A DNA stretch of 64,000 nucleotides from Geotrypetes seraphini (lineage: Eukaryota > Chordata > Amphibia > Gymnophiona > Dermophiidae). Numbering within the stretch: position 1 is the first letter of the stretch; each line of letters begins with the position of its first letter. Under the pieces are notes generated by a model. It ran no database searches and had not been told where the DNA came from. It saw nothing but the letters and a program-made list of their open reading frames with translations. Positions 10,531 to 20,786 of the stretch are shown here, one piece after another. Both the position numbers and the translations under genes were made by a program. Location of the stretch: the NCBI RefSeq assembly GCF_902459505.1, contig NC_047084.1:91759957-91823956 (forward strand), in the 5' to 3' direction.

Positions 10531-11087
10531 TACCATATTTTCTTGATTCTAAGACATCATGGATTCTAAGATGCATCCCCCTTTTGCAAAAGTAGAAATA
10601 TAAACCCTTGATTCTAAGATACGAAGGGGTGCTGAAAAGTTCTCAGCCCAACCAACCAAATTCCTAGATTCTGAGTGTTATTTTGCCACTGTAGCTGAAA
10701 AGAGTGTTATCTTATTTTGTAAAGTACCAATTTGCAGAAACAAAATTCTATGGCCTGACATTGTTTCAGATCATTGATTGAACCATATTCAAGTCGTTCT
10801 CTTCTTGGCTGGGCTGAGAACTTGTCAGCACCCCCTTGTACCATCAATTCTAAGATACATCCCCATTTTGCAAAAGTGCAAAATAGAGTAACAAACAGGA
10901 GGAAATCAATATAAGAAATATGGAATTTTGAAAGTAAACTGTATTAGTGTGCAAATACCATAATTTCCATTTAAGCATCCCAAGGCCACATGATTTGTAA
11001 TGTTTGTCCTCGATTCTAAGACACTATTGAATATAAGCCACATCTACTTTCCATGCACATTAAAATTAATAAAAAGGAAACACGGTA
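10531..11087. mobile_element. MITE with TACCATATTTTC ends, hosting a mariner MITE
   Basis: The left end TACCATATTTTCTTG and the right end AAAGGAAACACGGTA are imperfect inverted ends. The body repeats a GATTCTAAGATACATCCCC-like phrase at 10557, 10610, 10850 and about 11010. This resembles the widespread ACCGTGTTTCCCC element class, of which a fragment occurs at 55339. Confidence 0.6.
10622..10838. mobile_element. Mariner-type MITE, TA target duplication
   Basis: The inverted ends GGGGTGCTGAAAAGTTCTCA and GAGAACTTGTCAGCACCCCC are about 30 bp with few mismatches. TA dinucleotides flank at 10620-10621 and 10839-10840. At 217 bp it has no coding capacity. It splits the element at 10531-11087. Confidence 0.8.
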
Positions 11088-11089
11088 TA

Positions 11090-12670
11090 TTGTGGCAAGA
11101 CAATGAGACCCAACACAGGACATGGTCAGCATCAAAGCATTCATCAAGAGTTCTCAAAAAATAAAATGAAACAGCAACAGTATGACCAACCTTGAAATAA
11201 TATTTTTGGGCATGATATGTATGGAAGTAAAGAGATAGAATGTGCTAGAAAAAGGCTATGTTTTGTGGTGAAATATATACATGAAAACTGTGTGCAAAAG
11301 ATTGGGATAAGTGACACTGTGGCGAACAAATCATGTGCTAATTCAGAATGTGCTTAATTATATTTTTAATTTTAATGCTAAAGAACGGCAAGACATGTGA
11401 CACTGTGAAAATGGAGAAGAGCTATCTAGCATATATTTTAGAAAAGACTTCACTGTCTTCAACTTGAATATAACTGAAAATCTACCATGCGGACTTGAGC
11501 ATATTTGAGCTACTGTAGGTAGCCCAAAAAATCATTGCAACTCCTTGTATTAGGAATAGGTTGCTTGATGCATTAAGATCCATGACTGATGTTTCTGGTT
11601 TTTGGAAAGATGTTTGATTCAGAGTTGTTCTTTGGTTATTGCTGGTATTACAATCTCATCAATTTTTATTCTTATCTTGTGCTCTAGTAGTTATCTCCTG
11701 TGTTTATGGTCCTAGCTCACTACTACTTTTTTTAGAGATGGGTTATCAGTTATTTTTTTCAAAAAAAATTAAACAGAAGTAGAGTTCTAAAGGGCTTGGT
11801 GAGGGGAATTCCCAAAGCAAGATTACACGGGAAACGTTTGGAAGCTGTTACTTCCAAAGTACTTGCTGAAGAGGTGTCCAATGAACTAAGGCATTAAAAT
11901 ACGCATAAGGATGTTGTGTTTTGCAGCTTCTATTCCTTGCAACATACTGTTAAGCGGGGCTACCTAAACATTTGAGATCCCATGAGCACCATAGGAGGGA
12001 AATGTAGATAAGGCCCGTAAGGAGCAGTGCAGAGGCAGCTGACTCAAGAGCAGCTGATCCCTCCGTATCCTGCCCAGATGAGGGGCCAGTTTGTGCTGGA
12101 CAGTGGGAGAGAGTGTTGCAAGTGTAGCTCCCAGGCCCACAAGAAATGAACCCTCCATCCTCTTAGCTGCCGATCAAATGCTCTTGTGTGGGAATCGAGG
12201 AGGACCAGATGTACTAGGCAGCCTGAGAAAGAAGCCTGACAGCTACTGTAGTGTTAGCAAATCGATTCCCTCTAGCAGCCTCGGGGCCAGCCTCCAAGGA
12301 AAAAAGAAGATTCATCATCGGAGGTGGGCTGGCCTAGCAAAGGCACTGAGGCTGCTGGAAGGAATAGATTTCCTAACATTATAGCAGCTGTCGGGCAAAT
12401 TACAATAAAGAGAGAGCCTGCTAGTCGGTGGGGGGGGAAGGGGGGGAATAGGGAGAGGTACCGCTGCTGGACTGGGGCATAGTGGAGACAAATCTATGGC
12501 AATGGCGGCAGGAATGTGGAAGGAATGCTGGTGCTGCGTACCTGCGTGTTGGGAACCTCTGCAGTAGATAATGTGATGTCATCATAGCAGCGCATCGGGT
12601 CCCCCTGGACTACTTGGGCCCAAGGCACGTGCCTACTGGGCCTACCCTTTAATCTGGCCCTGCTGTTCGC
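11090..12670. other. Intron sequence with a hAT-like element remnant at its right end
   Basis: From 11090 to about 11950 nothing is recognised. At 11950-12665 the GC-richer sequence ends GGCCTACCCTTTAATCTGG-CCCTG, the reverse complement of a hAT-like end (CAGGGCCAGATTAAAGGGTA). Open frames here (12091-12384 + and 11964-12158 -) show no domain. A clear left end was not found. Confidence 0.4.
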
Positions 12671-12689
12671 ATGTCAATCACACTTAGGC

Positions 12690-13130
12690 ACCGTTAACAG
12701 AACTGAGGCAACTGGCACCTATTTAAAAACTTAGGTGCCGGTAATGTAGGCCATGGTTTTAAAGGCCTAAATTTCCGGTGCCTACATTTTTTGGGGAGAA
12801 TCGGGCCTGGCAGCGCCTAGTGATGCCTAAGACTATCTTCACTCCTAAACATGCTTTCTTTGACCTTAGGCATCAGGCTGTGGGTGCAAATTTGGTGCTT
12901 ACTTTTTTTTTTTAATGTTTTTAATCCGTTCTAAATGGTGTGTTCTATTAAAGCCAATTAAAGCCAATTAATGCAATTGTTAAGTGCTAGTAGGCACAAT
13001 CTAGGTGCCTATTGGCACATAACTTTTGGCCACTAAAGATAAGGGAATGTCAACCTCCAAAAAGAGCAGAGCAGCCCATGTCTTCAAAACCAATAGGAAT
13101 GTAATGACAATTATGCAAAACAAGATTGTG
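12690..13130. other. MITE-like remnant sequence
   Basis: Short complementary phrases built on TAGGTGCC (ACTTAGGTGCCGGTAATG, AATTTCCGGTGCCTACA, ATCTAGGTGCCTATTGG) suggest a degraded palindromic element of the TTAGGCGCC type. Boundaries cannot be set. Confidence 0.3.
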
Positions 13131-13134
13131 ACTT

Positions 13135-13447
13135 GAGACGGGCCGTGGTGAAAGATGATATCTTCTTTTTTAAAGGACCCTCGGCCACAAAAGGACATCC
13201 GCTAAAAATCAGGGGCGGGAAATTTCATGGCGACACCAGGAAGTATTTCTTCACCGAAAGGGTGGTTGATCATTGGAATGAACTTCCACTTCAGGTGATT
13301 GAGACCAGCAGTGTGCCAGATTTTAAAAGGAAATGGGATACACATGTGGGTTCTCTAGGGGGGGTAAAATCAAGGGGGGTGGGTCATTAGAGTGGGAAGA
13401 CTTGATGGGCTATGGCCCTTTTCTGCCGTCATCTTCTATGTTTCTAT
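13135..13447 (+). mobile_element. LINE A-family 3' end
   Basis: The + strand reads DDIFFFKGPSATKGHP, FHGDTRKYFFTERVVDHWNELPLQVIE and FKRKWDTHVG in overlapping blocks, the same tail as in LINE A (5269-6407). It ends in TTCTATGTTTCTATGTG, the family 3' microsatellite. A young-looking 5'-truncated copy. Confidence 0.85.
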
Positions 13448-13985
13448 GTGTTGAGGCTATAAAGCCTGCCTCAGGAGTCTTAGAGTCTTATAAGCTATCA
13501 ATCCACACATAGAAATAAAATGTTTTTCTAGCTGCATATGTTTTTGTTTCTATGTGTGGATTAACTCAGTTTATGAGACTCTTTAAGACTCCTGAGTAGG
13601 GCTACCAGATTTTAAGTCAGTAAAATCCAGGCCTATCCATTTTCACCCATCCACACCCCATTATGCTCCAGCTCCGCCCTCAGCTCCGCCCCCCAGGCCT
13701 GCTCCCCCCCCCCCCCCCCGCCTGTTCATCGGGAAGGCATCCATGCATGCGCGGATGCAACGTGATTTCACGCACATGTGTGGATACAATGCAATGATGT
13801 CACACACATGTGTGCAATGTCACCGCGTTGCATGCGTGGATGCCCCCTCCCGACGCGATTTCTTTTCAAAACCCGGACAAAGTGCCGAGTTTTGAAAAGC
13901 AGTCTGGGGAAATCCGGATATCTGGGAACCCAACTCCTGAGGCAGGCTTTTTAGCTGAAGCACAGCCCGTGTCGAGTCACGATAT
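13446..13985 (+). repeat. Foldback sequence carrying the CGAAAC-type motif, split by a hAT MITE
   Basis: The left arm (about 13450-13530: AAAGCCTGCCTCAGGAGTC, AATCCACACATAGAAAT) is complementary to the right arm (about 13540-13596 and on to 13955: TTTCTATGTGTGGATT, AAGACTCCTGA, GGCAGGCTTTTTAGC). The right arm runs into GCTGAAGCACAGCCCGTGTCGAGTC, a variant of the motif at 44.0 and 54.0 kb. The MITE at 13597-13933 inserted within the right arm. Confidence 0.65.
13597..13933. mobile_element. hAT MITE (TACCAGATTTT family), perfect 8-bp TSD
   Basis: It starts TAGGGCTACCAGATTTT and ends GGATATCTGGGAACCCA, with CTCCTGAG duplicated at 13589-13596 and 13934-13941. The interior shares ACCCGGACAAAGTGCCG and a CpG-rich core with the copies at 14934-15257 and 55853-56095. 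Confidence 0.9.
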
Positions 13986-14218
13986 TGTTTTGTATGATTG
14001 TCAATAATTTCCCGTTGGTTTTAAAGACCTAAACTACTCTGCTCTTTTTGCATTACCTAACGTTTGGCACCATTTACAGAATATGATCCTTGTGCCTAAC
14101 ATTGGGTGCCAGCTTATAGAAATACCCTTAATGGGCATTGTTCAACATGTCCTTGGAAGTTACTGCATTTCTATGGATTGCAAAGCATGAACAGCTTTTG
14201 TATCTTCTTCTTTTCAAG

Positions 14219-14315
14219 TGCCTTCAAACGTGACCTATGAGATCATCATGGTATCTATCGCTGGAGGCATCTTGATTATATCTGTTATTATTGCAGCTGT
14301 GGTGGTTATCAAAAA
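14219..14315 (+). CDS. Single-pass membrane protein, transmembrane exon (unnamed gene)
   Basis: A 97-bp exon between TTCTTCTTTTCAAG and the consensus donor GTAAGT. It enters in phase 1 and leaves in phase 2, matching both neighbours. It encodes a possible glycosylation site (NVT), then a hydrophobic span of about 23 residues (IIMVSIAGGILIIS, then VIIAAVVVI) followed by lysines: one transmembrane helix with a stop-transfer signal. The layout stalk exon, TM exon, cytoplasmic exon is common in type I receptors, including Ig-superfamily proteins, but no ectodomain is visible here. I do not recognise the gene. Confidence 0.75.
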
Positions 14316-14933
14316 GTAAGTAGTAAAAAAAAACCAAACACCAACTATATCACCAGAAATTAATCACCAAATCTTGTACAGGATGTAATACAAGATATGG
14401 TAATCATAAAATACAAGATTTTACCAAGAGAAAGACAAAGAAATGACCAATATTTATGAATTACACTGAAATAAACTGTTCCAGTACTGATAATGAACAT
14501 TTATATCTAGACAACTCTTGTCTATGTCTATAATGCTGAGTTGCTCTCCTGATATTACTTCCTGGTCACTTCCCTGTCTTTGGAGGGCTCGCCATTTAAA
14601 ATAAGTGGAATATGAATTTTGGTGCCCTTGATTAAAGTCTACCGCATTGACCTCTGTGGGGATGTCTGTATGACCATTTTTCTACAAATGCTGCCAGACA
14701 GACATCCTTGTCCCTGGTGTTTGATTGTTCATAATTTGGATATTTTATTTTGAAAATTGGCTGCTCATTTTGGACATGCTCACATATTTTCAAACAGGAA
14801 ACTCCAATGCATTTCCTGTTTGAAAATAGCCATGAAATGGACAGATTTTTGGATATTATGAGCAAGATGTCCTAATTCTGACTTGGATGTTCAAATGCCC
14901 CTTTATCTCTTGTTCCTCTTCGTTGTCTAAGGG

Positions 14934-15257
14934 TAGGATTACCAGATTTTCCTTTGGGAATATCTGGACCCATGGTCACACTCCCAGGACTGCCCATTTC
15001 TACCTCCCAGCCCCGCTCCCAGACGGCATCCGCACATGTGTGGATGCGACGCAATGACCGCATGCATGCACGTGATGTCACCGCGTAGCAGACGCGCGTG
15101 CGTGGATGCTTCTTTCCGACACAACTTTGTCAGGAGCTTTATTTAGCTTTTCAAAACCCGGACAAAGTGCTGGGGTTTAAAAAGCCATCCGGAACCCCTG
15201 GACATGTCCTGAAAAAGAAAGGCATGTCCGGGGAAATCCAGATGTCTGGTAACCCTA
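14934..15257. mobile_element. hAT MITE (TACCAGATTTT family), perfect 8-bp TSD
   Basis: The ends are TAGGATTACCAGATTTTCC and GATGTCTGGTAACCCTA. TCTAAGGG is duplicated at 14926-14933 and 15258-15265. It contains ACCCGGACAAAGTGC and GGCATGTCCGGGGAAATCC. Minus-strand open frames inside it are chance. Confidence 0.9.
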
Positions 15258-15347
15258 TCTAAGGGCCATAGTTATCAATGTTAAGGTATGTCATTTTATG
15301 CAATGAGATCTAGTTACTAATAACTGGGGATACAAGTAAAATAACAT

Positions 15348-15822
15348 GTCTTGACAGTACACTTCCCCCTCCCCATTCGCGGTTTCCCTACTCGCGATTT
15401 CACATAATCGCAATTTTTTTTTTTTAGGGGGGGAGGAGGGAAAAAAAAACCCATATTTTTATCTTCCTCCTGGCATCCTGGCCTTACCTGGTGGTCTAGC
15501 TGGTTTTCAGGGCAGGAGCGATCTTCCTACACTCCTGCCCCGTGCAGATCACTCATCCAAAAATGGCTGCCATGAGTTCCCGTAGTTTCTTGAGAGACTA
15601 CGGGAACTCCCCAAAGCCATCTCCTAATGGCTATCTGCATGGGGCAGGAGCGTAGGAAGATCGCTCCTGCCCCAAAAACCAGCTAGACCATCAGGTAAGG
15701 CCGGGATGCCAGGGGAAGGCGGAAGGTAGGCGGGGGTGGGTCAGAGCCGGATATTCGCGGTTTTTCGCCATTCGCAGTCCGTCTCTGCCCCTATCCCCCG
15801 CGAATAACGAGGGAGAAGTGTA
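15348..15822. mobile_element. Palindromic DNA element with CACTTCCCCCTC ends
   Basis: The ends ACACTTCCCCCTCCCCATTC and CGAATAACGAGGGAGAAGTG are inverted and flanked by TA. Inside, about 115-bp arms (15475-15590 and 15595-15712) are complementary: GGGCAGGAGCGATCTTCCTA against TAGGAAGATCGCTCCTGCCC. CGCGGTTT and ATTCGCGG phrases occur near both ends. It resembles the larger foldback at 23951-25827 in plan. Confidence 0.75.
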
Positions 15823-15954
15823 GTCCACATTGCTATCAATCCCCTACCCACACCCCTAAATGCTGGTTGTGTTCAATAACCGCATATGACATCAATCATT
15901 GCTTGGTTGGTTTTAGTGAAATAATAGTACTGGTAAAAAGTCTTCAAAAAATTC

Positions 15955-16265
15955 TTCATAAGAACATAAGAATAGCCTTACTGGGTCAGACCAATGGTCC
16001 ATCAAGCCCAGTAGCCCGTTCTCACGGTGGCCAATCCAGATCACTAATACCTGGCCAAAACCCAAGAAATAGCAATATTACATTCAGAATCCTAAAGAGT
16101 AACAAAAGATTCCGGAACCCCAAAGAGTAGCAACATTCCATGCTACCGATCCAGGGCAAGCAGTGGCTTACTCCATGTCTCTCTCAATAACAGACTGTGG
16201 ACTTTTCCTCCAGGAACTTGTCCAAACCTTTCTTAAAACCAGCTACACTATCTGCTCTTATCGGA
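15955..16265 (-). mobile_element. CR1-type LINE 3' end
   Basis: It begins AAGAACATAAGAATAGCC and continues TACTGGGTCAGACCAATGG and TCCATCAAGCCCAGTAGCCC, the minus-strand 3' tail of a CR1-type LINE. A close copy lies at 35145-35345. It ends only about 60 bp before the acceptor of the last exon of the membrane-protein gene. Confidence 0.85.
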
Positions 16266-16325
16266 ACTGTGCATTGCATTACCATAAACATTGCATACAA
16301 ATACTTTCTCTCTCTCTCGATTTAG

Positions 16326-16593
16326 GTACTACAAGGTAGGTGGGTCCTTAAAAGATCAGAATCCAGAAGAGAACGCTGTGGTACATGTTCGCATGAAGCG
16401 AAACACTGCTGACCAGATTTCAACGGTGGATATTGCTGGCCCAACACACATTACTTACATTTCTGAAGAAGGAAAAAGAGTCCCCGAGTGTCCTGTCACT
16501 CAAGTACATCTTGGCAGAGATGCTCTCCTCCATATTTCATTATTAATGTGCGTCACACTACCAAACTTGCCATCAGAGCCTTGTCATTCCTGA
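16326..16593 (+). CDS. Single-pass membrane protein, last exon: cytoplasmic tail (unnamed gene)
   Basis: It follows a CT-rich acceptor (TCTCTCTCTCGATTTAG). Joined in phase to the TM exon it reads YYKVGGSLKDQNPEEN, VVHVRMKRNTADQISTVD, then ITYISEEGKRVPE, and ends LPSEPCHS before a TGA. The tail is about 89 residues, basic near the membrane. The ITYISE tyrosine site is ITIM-like in position but lacks the hydrophobic +3 residue. The protein is not recognised from memory; it is not SIGLEC15, whose tail differs. In human, SKOR2 occupies this side of IER3IP1, and this is not SKOR2. Confidence 0.75.
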
Positions 16594-17370
16594 GAACAGA
16601 GCCCATCTGCTGCAGTCGGTTTCATTCAAGGAGATGAATGGACTTTTAAGTGTTAAGTTCTATGGGCACACATTAGTGAATTAAGTCTACCAGTTATCAC
16701 TGCATTCTTGAATGATCTAGATGACATCTACAGTATTAGAACATGAACTTTCAAGGCATGGGACATATTGGGAATGTGATTCTTTGGAAACCCTAAGACT
16801 GGAATAAATACACCTTGTCCTTAGGCTCCTTCAGTCCTGCAAAAGTATCAACCAATACACTGCACAAATTGACTAAACATGTTGGACTGCAAACGGATGG
16901 GCACAGGACGGAAAATTCTAATTAAAGAAAAGGAGTTCACTAGTTCAGATGAAACATGTAATTGATGTGGTCCAGGCGAGACAGTAGATTACTGAATATT
17001 GAACAACAGGCCTTAAAATTCCTGACGTGATCCTGATGGTATGAGAATGTTTGAATAATATCAAACAAAACAAAAAGACTACATCCTGGAGCCCACTTTT
17101 GAACTGAAAGCTCATGATACATGGTTTTACTGACCAGAAAAATATATATATTTATATAAAAGGAAAAAAAATACATCTAAGCTGACAGATTTCTGTGTTT
17201 AAACAAATTGAAAACTTAGGTTTAATTATTCTGGGGAAAAAACTTCACATTCCTATACAATATTGTTACAAAAAATGCAGAGACATACTTGCACAGGTTT
17301 CAAAATATAAGCCCCCTTTGATCAAACGACTGGACGGTGAGGTAGATGCTCCGACGCACATAGGAATTGA

Positions 17371-17560
17371 ATGAATAAACAGGATGCTCGGAATTATTTA
17401 AAAAGTGATGTTAACAAGACTAAGAATGTTATAATGCCCCTGTATCACTCCATGGTGAGACCTCATCTGAAGTATTGCATTCATTTCTGGTCTCCTTATC
17501 TCAAGAAAGATATAGCGGCACTAGAAAAGGTCTCGGCAGCTGCCAAAGAAATGAGAATCG
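17371..17560 (+). mobile_element. CR1/L2 LINE RT-tail fragment
   Basis: The + frame reads NVIMPLYHSMVRPHLKYC, then FWSPYLKKDIAALEKV, the ORF2 segment just after the RT catalytic core. It is short and truncated at both ends. Confidence 0.7.
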
Positions 17561-17639
17561 CTTCTGTCTTAAAGAACAGATGCCTGACACATACACATCA
17601 TTCTCTAACTGGCGCCCATGTCACCGGTGCTGTTTAGAG

Positions 17640-18595
17640 AATCATACCTACCTGATTGCAAAGATAGGATGCTCAGCCACCTATCTTTGGCGAGGGATCC
17701 CTTGCCATCAGCTGATCGTGGTAAGGGAATTCCTGATCAGCTGAGCTGGCAGGATTCCCCAAAACCATGGCTTCATGGAGTCCTGCCGGCTCAGCTGATT
17801 GGGGGGAAAATACCCCTGCCACGATCAGCTGAGCTGGCTGTGACAGAGGACCTCCCCTGACACCCATATTTGTGATTCGCAGGAGGGATATCCATTCCCT
17901 CCTTCCTAACTCCCCCGAAAGTCCCTTCCCTACATTCACAATCGGCAGGAGAGATATCTAATCCCTCCTGCCTAACTCCCTTGACACTCCCACCCCCATT
18001 TGCGATCAGCAGGAGGGATACCCACTCCCTCCTGTCTAACTCCCCGACACTCCTCCCCCCTCAACATTCGCAATCAGTAGGAGGGATGCCCACTCCCTCC
18101 TGTTTAACTCCCCCAATACCTCCCACCCACACATTTACAATTGGCAGGAGGGTTGCCCACTCCCTATTGCTCCCCTTAAGCCCCGAACCCCCAACACTTC
18201 CTGACACTCCAACATGCCACCCTGACACCCCTTGAACTCCCAATATCCCACCCAACACTTCCTAACACCCCATTTGACACCACAACATCCCTCAGCAACA
18301 CACCTGAACCCCCTCCTCCGGTATCTTTAGAAGAAGGCCGGCAAGAAGGATGCCCACTCCCACTGGAAGGCCTGCCTCTTTCAAAATGGTGGGCCTTCCC
18401 CTTCTCAGTGCATCCTGGGATGAAACTGGGAGGGGCCTGATTGGCCCAGATACCTAAGGCCCCTTCCATAGGTGGGGCCTTAGGTATATGGACCAATCAG
18501 AGTCTTAGGCCACTCCCAGGGCATCCCGAGATGCACCAGGAAGGAAGCCCAAGGCTCTGATTGGCCCAGGTGCCTAAGGCCTATGGCATTTAAAA
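17640..18595. repeat. GC-rich element with a ~67-bp palindromic minisatellite
   Basis: About five units starting GCAGGAGGGATACCCACTCC occur at 17877, 17945, 18009, 18077 and 18144, each with its own inverted pair (GCAGGAGGG against CCCTCCTG). The right flank carries TGATTGGCCCAGATACCTAA and its reverse-like partner TACCTAAGGCCCCTTCC, phrases shared with the arms of the foldback at 23951-25827 and with 52130-52320. It is probably the inside of one large MITE. Open frames in it reflect base bias. Confidence 0.6.
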
Positions 18596-18598
18596 CCT

Positions 18599-18835
18599 TC
18601 ACAAAATAATGTTAGTGTGAATGAAATATCTTGCAAACAAATAGGTCTTCAAGCCTTTACAGAAACTGTCATAGGAAGGGCTGGTTCTTAACTGTACTGG
18701 AAGAGAGTGCCACCATTTTGCTGAGTAGATATGGAAAAGACAGTGTATTGTTTTACATTTAATACCTCTAGATCTCGGAAATCTTAACCTCAGATGATTG
18801 TTAATCAAGTTATTACACTTAACATATAGATGCAA
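18599..18835 (-). mobile_element. L2-type LINE ORF2 C-terminus
   Basis: The minus strand reads KCKTIHCLFHIYSAKWWHSL, then PVQLRTSPSYDSFCKGLKTY. The pattern 'W-NSLP-ELR...S...FK..LKT-LF' is the usual end of L2-type ORF2. Short, dead fragment. Confidence 0.6.
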
Positions 18836-19323
18836 GCACTTAGCCAGCCATAGAGCTGGTGTGTTAGCACCTAAAGGCAGCAGCTACCCTCATAACTTAC
18901 AGTATTGTTTAAGCTCTGTGCACACGCTCCACCCACATGCACCAGGAAAGGCTCAGCCTCTCTTATCAGAGATGGAGCTCTACAGTACCCATATCTGGTA
19001 GTGTGGGTGACTCATAAATGACCACAGATCTCAGTTTTATTCACCTGAGAATAAAGAATGAGTAAATGACACTCTAGAATAAAATGTCTTGTTTGCTAAA
19101 GTTACCACTGTACAATGCATCTCAGACCTTTATACCGAAACCTCAGCATTTTAAAGTTTTAGTGATGTGTGCTCATTGGCAGCATTTGATTAATTAGCTC
19201 AGCTTTTAAAAACTGGTTCTTGCAAAATCAAATTAGCCCATGTAAAGTTGATTTACATGCATTACAAAGTTCTTAACACATTAAAAATAACTTTTGTTAA
19301 CAAAAAAGTTGAAATAGACCTAA

Positions 19324-19859
19324 AGGGGCTGATTCTCAAAACTTGCTTTCCGATTTTAGGTAGGGGTAGGCATCCTACCATCATCTAGCAGCCAATCGAA
19401 ATGCATATTTTTATAAAAAATGCTGCCGACAGACGCCTGCGAGGAAGGCATCTGTGGTGCATCTACGGAGATGCGCAGGTACGCCCAAGGTGGGGCATGG
19501 GCATGGTTTCACCCAGAAGTAGCCTTTAGCAGGATTAAGCATTGGTATGCATCTCCGTAGATGGGAGACAAGACACCTTAAATATAGGCCTACATAATGT
19601 TGGCCTACATTTAAGGCGTCTGTCCAGGAATGCAGACCCGAATCTGAATAGGACGTCACTGCGTGATTGACATGCGATTGGCGGCCCAAGTGTCTAGAAA
19701 TTGGGAACAAAGGGCCCCATTTACAAAGCCAAGGTAGGGATTCCCATGCAGCAAATGTGTCACAGCCCTTTCAATTCCTATGGGCTGCGTCACATTTGCC
19801 GTGCCGGGACTCGCTAACGCAGCTTTGTAAAAGGGGCCCAACGTCTGAAAATGACCCCA
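19324..19859. mobile_element. MITE hosting a nested Harbinger-like MITE
   Basis: The outer ends are GGGGCTGATTCTCAAAAC and GTCTGAAAATGACCCC. Long complementary stretches lie inside (GGTGCATCTACGGAGATGC against GCATCTCCGTAGATGGG). At about 19711-19839 a palindromic element with ends AGGGCCCCATTTACAAAGCC and GCTTTGTAAAAGGGGCCC is inserted near the right end. Confidence 0.65.
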
Positions 19860-20129
19860 AAGTAAGCAAAAAGTTTTTCCATGCACATCTCTATTATTTA
19901 CCAGTGGTTGATTTTTCAACCATCTTATCAATACACGGCAGAAAAGAGAAAGAAGGTGCCTCCTTCTATAAATGTTGCAAATGAATAATGTGTTACACAA
20001 AAATAATAAATACTGGGAAGTGAGCTTTAAATATATTTTTGTACCTGTACATACCATGTCTGTATGGTTCTGGATTTCTATTCAATAAAATATGTTTTCT
20101 TATATAATATTATGTGCCTTGTCCTCTTT

Positions 20130-20530
20130 TTATTTATTTATTTATTCAATTTTCTATACTGTTCTCCCAGGAGAGCTCAGAATGGTTTACAGGAGTTTAT
20201 TCAGGTAGTCAAGCATTTTTCCCCATCTATCCTGGTGGACTCACAATCTATCTAATGTACCTGGGGCAATTGGGAGGATTAAGTGACTTGCCCAAGGTCA
20301 CAAGGAGCAGTGTGGGTTTGAGGCTGTAGCTTTAACCACTGCACCACACTCTCCCTTCACAGAAGGTTTATGTTTATTGACACTTATGGACCGCCCTTCA
20401 AAGGAACTCCATTAACAAAAGGAAAGATAAAGTAAATATAACCTCCTAAAAAAAGGCTAAAAAAGCTGCAGTCTGGAATCCCTCCTTAGGCTCCAATCCA
20501 AAAGGGTCTAATTACAATAGGTAATAACAC
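20130..20530 (-). mobile_element. MIR/L2-like SINE and LINE tails
   Basis: A TATT-repeat head is followed by TTCTCCCAGGAGAGCTCAG and GTGACTTGCCCAAGGTCAC, then TTTAACCACTGCACCAC. This is strongly like the 3' half of MIR-type CORE-SINEs. A second L2-like tail (TTTATTGACACTTATGGACC) follows from 20360. Similar MIR-like ends lie at 56930-57045 and 63480-63605. Confidence 0.6.
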
Positions 20531-20786
20531 AGGTCAACACAACATTTTCATCAGAGTTAATGTTGGGTGGGTTATGTAGTATTTTTCATGCTGATTTCAA
20601 ATCTGTGTTTAGTTTTTCACTAGCACATCACATTTTTGTGATGAGGCTCATTATATATAATTATACACGTTAATTGGATGATATATCATGCGTTTATAGG
20701 ATAAACTTATAAGGAGGGTTAACGACGGTTGTCTTTGTTTTTTATGTTACAGACATTATTTACGGTGATTAATATCAGTCTTTATC

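Larger units (their letters stand above)
16594..20110 (+). other. Putative 3' UTR of the membrane-protein gene, with repeat insertions
   Basis: AT-rich unique sequence follows the stop to about 17330. Repeats fill most of 17371-19859. Unique sequence resumes and ends in TCTATTCAATAAAATATG, with AATAAA at 20084-20089. An earlier AATAAA at 16803 is an alternative end. The extent is inference. Confidence 0.4.

Noticed and set aside
11964-12384. Open frames on both strands (64 and 97 residues)
   Set aside because: No domain, and the region ends in a hAT-like terminus, so it is more likely element sequence.
15955-16265. Upstream extension of the last exon into the CR1 tail
   Set aside because: A clear CT-rich acceptor at 16325 and correct phase put the exon start after the repeat.
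16326-16593. SIGLEC15 as the identity of the membrane-protein gene
   Set aside because: SIGLEC15 is on the same human chromosome arm, but its TM lysine and cytoplasmic tail, as I recall them, do not match.
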